Assembly: GCF_000769405.2 (NCBI RefSeq)
Contig: NZ_CP053439.1
Coordinates: forward strand, 186,001 to 250,000
Direction of reading: 5' to 3'
Source of the DNA: Rhizobium brockwellii
Lineage (GTDB): Bacteria; Pseudomonadota; Alphaproteobacteria; Rhizobiales; Rhizobiaceae
DNA: 64,000 nt
A program made the position numbers and the translations under genes. The notes under the pieces were generated by a model, which saw nothing but the letters and a program-made list of their open reading frames with translations, ran no database searches and had not been told where the DNA came from. Positions 62,732-64,000 of the stretch are shown in pieces; position 1 is the first letter of the stretch, and every line of letters begins with the position of its first letter.

Positions 62732-62854
62732 GCGGTGTCGCCAGTACCGGGGAGCGGCGGGGCGTTCGTTTCAATGGGTCTCATATCGTGATGCCCTTTA
62801 TGGGAACCGCGACTCCGCCTGTCCGTTACCTTTTGAGCAACGGAGAACATGGAT

Positions 62855-63100
62855 ATGCGCAAGAAAAAAGCCATCGTCGAGGCGGCGCTCGAGTCCGAGT
62901 ACGAGCGCCAGGCACTGGGGATCATGAATACGGAGCAAGCTCTAAAGCTTGAGGATTCCGACGGTCTAGTCTTCAGTCATCCGGATAAAGAGGCCGGAGT
63001 GACGGATCATTTTGTCGATCAAGACGAGCTGCGCCGGTTGGTGCGGCGGTCAACCTCGCCGCTTCCCGTGCTTCAATCGCAGGATCGTACGACACGTTAG
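62855..63100 (+). CDS. Small hypothetical protein, 81 aa
   Basis: Start at 62855 (MRKKKAIVEAALESEYERQA) because GGAG is nine bases upstream; an ATG two codons earlier is too close to it. The product is charged with an N-terminal basic helix and an acidic C-terminal half (KEAGVTDHFVDQDELRRLVR). No family recognised. Follows the LuxR gene by 123 bp on the same strand. Confidence 0.55.
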   Translation: MRKKKAIVEAALESEYERQALGIMNTEQALKLEDSDGLVFSHPDKEAGVTDHFVDQDELRRLVRRSTSPLPVLQSQDRTTR

Positions 63101-63109
63101 TCTCGAACC

Positions 63110-63835
63110 TCAAGCAATCATATAGCCGCCGTCCACCGGCATCGATATGCCGTTCACCATGGCAGCCTGGTCGGACAGCAGGAAAAGAACAACCTCGGCA
63201 ATGTCTGCCGGCTCAGCGAAGCGCCCGACCGGAATTCGCTTCATCATCCCCGCGGCCTTTTCGGGATCGCTCCATGCCTTCACCGCCATTGGTGTCAACG
63301 TTACCGTTGGATGGACGCCGTTGGCGCGGATGCCGTGAGGCGCAAGCTCCTTTGCCATGACCCGCGTCAAGCCATCCAAACCACCCTTCGACGCACAATA
63401 GGCCGCGTGGTCAGGGATGCCGACGAAGGACGCGACCGACGAGACATTGACGATGGCGCCCTTGCGGCCCTGCTTGATCAGCGAGCGGGCATATTCCTGG
63501 GCGACGATCATCGGAGCACGGGTATTGACCGCGACAAGTCGATCGAATGCTTCGACTGTCGTCTCCAGGAACGGCTGGAGCTCGGTCGTGCCGGCGCAGT
63601 TGACGAGGAAATCGGCGGGAAGGGCAGCGATGACAGCCTCTCTGGTCGCATCGGCATCCGCGAGGTCGACTTGGATTGCCCGGCAACCGAATTCCCCTCG
63701 CAGCGCTTCGACGTCGGCAGCACTGCGGGTCAGGGCGACGACTTGCGCACCCCGTTCGGCGAGCATCCTTACAATTTCGCGTCCGATGCCTTTTCCGGCA
63801 CCGGTCACGATCACCGTCTTTCCTTTAAACTCCAT
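63110..63835 (-). CDS. SDR family oxidoreductase (sugar/polyol type)
   Basis: 241 residues, a classic SDR: VTGAGKGIGREIVRMLAERG (NAD(P) binding), VNCAGTTELQPF, NVSSVASFVGIPDHAAYCAS with the catalytic Ser, and Tyr/Lys in AAYCASKGG. The C-terminal VNGISMPVDGGYMIA is the common ending. Similar to L-xylulose or carbonyl reductases, so sugar alcohol metabolism is plausible. The SD (AGGAGG) sits within the stop region of the upstream ABC ATPase gene, indicating an operon. Confidence 0.9.
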   Translation of the reverse strand: MEFKGKTVIVTGAGKGIGREIVRMLAERGAQVVALTRSAADVEALRGEFGCRAIQVDLADADATREAVIAALPADFLVNCAGTTELQPFLETTVEAFDRLVAVNTRAPMIVAQEYARSLIKQGRKGAIVNVSSVASFVGIPDHAAYCASKGGLDGLTRVMAKELAPHGIRANGVHPTVTLTPMAVKAWSDPEKAAGMMKRIPVGRFAEPADIAEVVLFLLSDQAAMVNGISMPVDGGYMIA

Positions 63836-63846
63836 AGATCGTCCTC

Positions 63847-64000
63847 CTAAAGTCTCTGGCCTGTTTCCCGATCGAAGATATGCGCACGCCGGGGATCGAT
63901 GTGGAAGTACATTGTCCGCCCCGGGTCGACCTCGATACGCTCGCGGATCAGGGCGTCGATCGGCACGCCTCCCGTGCGGCCGAAGATCAATGTCTCCGAA
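63847..64000 (-). CDS. Sugar ABC transporter ATPase, 3' end only (UgpC/MalK type)
   Basis: Only the last 51 codons lie in the window, reading into the right edge. Residues such as ETLIFGRTGGVPIDALIRER and MYFHIDPRRAHIFDRETGQR match the C-terminal regulatory (TOBE) domain of MalK/UgpC-type ATP-binding subunits of CUT1 sugar importers. The stop codon TAG overlaps the SD of the SDR gene, so the SDR is probably part of a sugar uptake operon. Confidence 0.8.
   Translation of the reverse strand, partial: SETLIFGRTGGVPIDALIRERIEVDPGRTMYFHIDPRRAHIFDRETGQRL

Noticed and set aside
54017..64000. Search for a copy of the tRNA-Phe 3' end (attachment-site duplication) and an integrase
   Set aside because: None seen by eye in the window, so I do not call an integrative element.
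1..64000. CRISPR arrays, prophage genes, rRNA
   Set aside because: No direct-repeat arrays with regular spacers, no phage structural genes and no ribosomal RNA sequence were noticed.

Overview
The window looks like a chromosomal segment of a fast-growing Rhizobium (R. etli / R. leguminosarum type). The grounds are the high GC content with strong G/C third-position bias, the rhizobial intergenic repeats (RIME-like blocks and short palindromes containing GCATGATGCCGAAAAGTGTG-type cores), typical rhizobiales families (PodJ, DUF982, UPF0262, DUF2948, TIGR02186 next to TauE), and the gene order murA-DUF2948-hisD-UPF0262-phosphatase-infA-maf-yacG-tRNA-Phe. I infer the organism from gene content; no search was run.

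Layout. 0-8.8 kb: nuclease-like protein, S24-type repressor, LuxR-type response regulator, DUF952-pyrD, a MATE exporter, CAP and DUF6460 proteins, a TPR-methyltransferase, the first of two YitT paralogues and a 55-residue small protein. 8.8-14.5 kb: an Rrf2 regulator with an AhpD-like gene and a palindromic operator, the second YitT, the Lhr-type helicase with the PdeM phosphoesterase, and a lytic transglycosylase lipoprotein. 14.6-22.8 kb: DHFR-like reductase, TauE/TIGR02186 pair, the polarity factor PodJ (1257 aa), VOC and SDR enzymes. 22.9-28.9 kb: a beta-oxidation operon (acyl-CoA dehydrogenase, thiolase, cupin, FadJ-like) behind a perfect palindrome. 29-33.2 kb: cold-shock protein, a MarR regulator divergent from a GFA protein, an NTF2-like protein, and an MFS/TetR divergent pair. 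33.2-45.2 kb: an SSS-PAS hybrid histidine kinase, MscL, an aminotransferase, GalE, a GGDEF-EAL protein, a 3-hydroxyisobutyryl-CoA hydrolase and a UvrD-type helicase. 45.2-48.4 kb: small exported or hypothetical proteins, repeats and tRNA-Thr. 48.4-54.1 kb: the conserved murA-to-tRNA-Phe core cluster.

After tRNA-Phe the character changes. 54.3-62.7 kb carries a phosphodiester glycosidase, a solitary IS3 orfA, a two-gene type I secretion system (HlyD-type adaptor plus ABC exporter with a degenerate signature motif), and two divergently arranged glycine-rich proteins, one built of four tandem modules of about 75 residues. An AT-richer region and a LuxR-type regulator follow. I regard this as the most likely undescribed system in the window: a dedicated exporter with non-RTX, glycine-rich cargo and its own regulator. 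The window ends with a small unknown gene and an SDR enzyme translated behind the 3' end of a sugar-type ABC ATPase.

The Gly-rich/T1SS link rests on adjacency and shared sequence modules, not on experiment. Regulatory palindromes and hairpins were found by eye.
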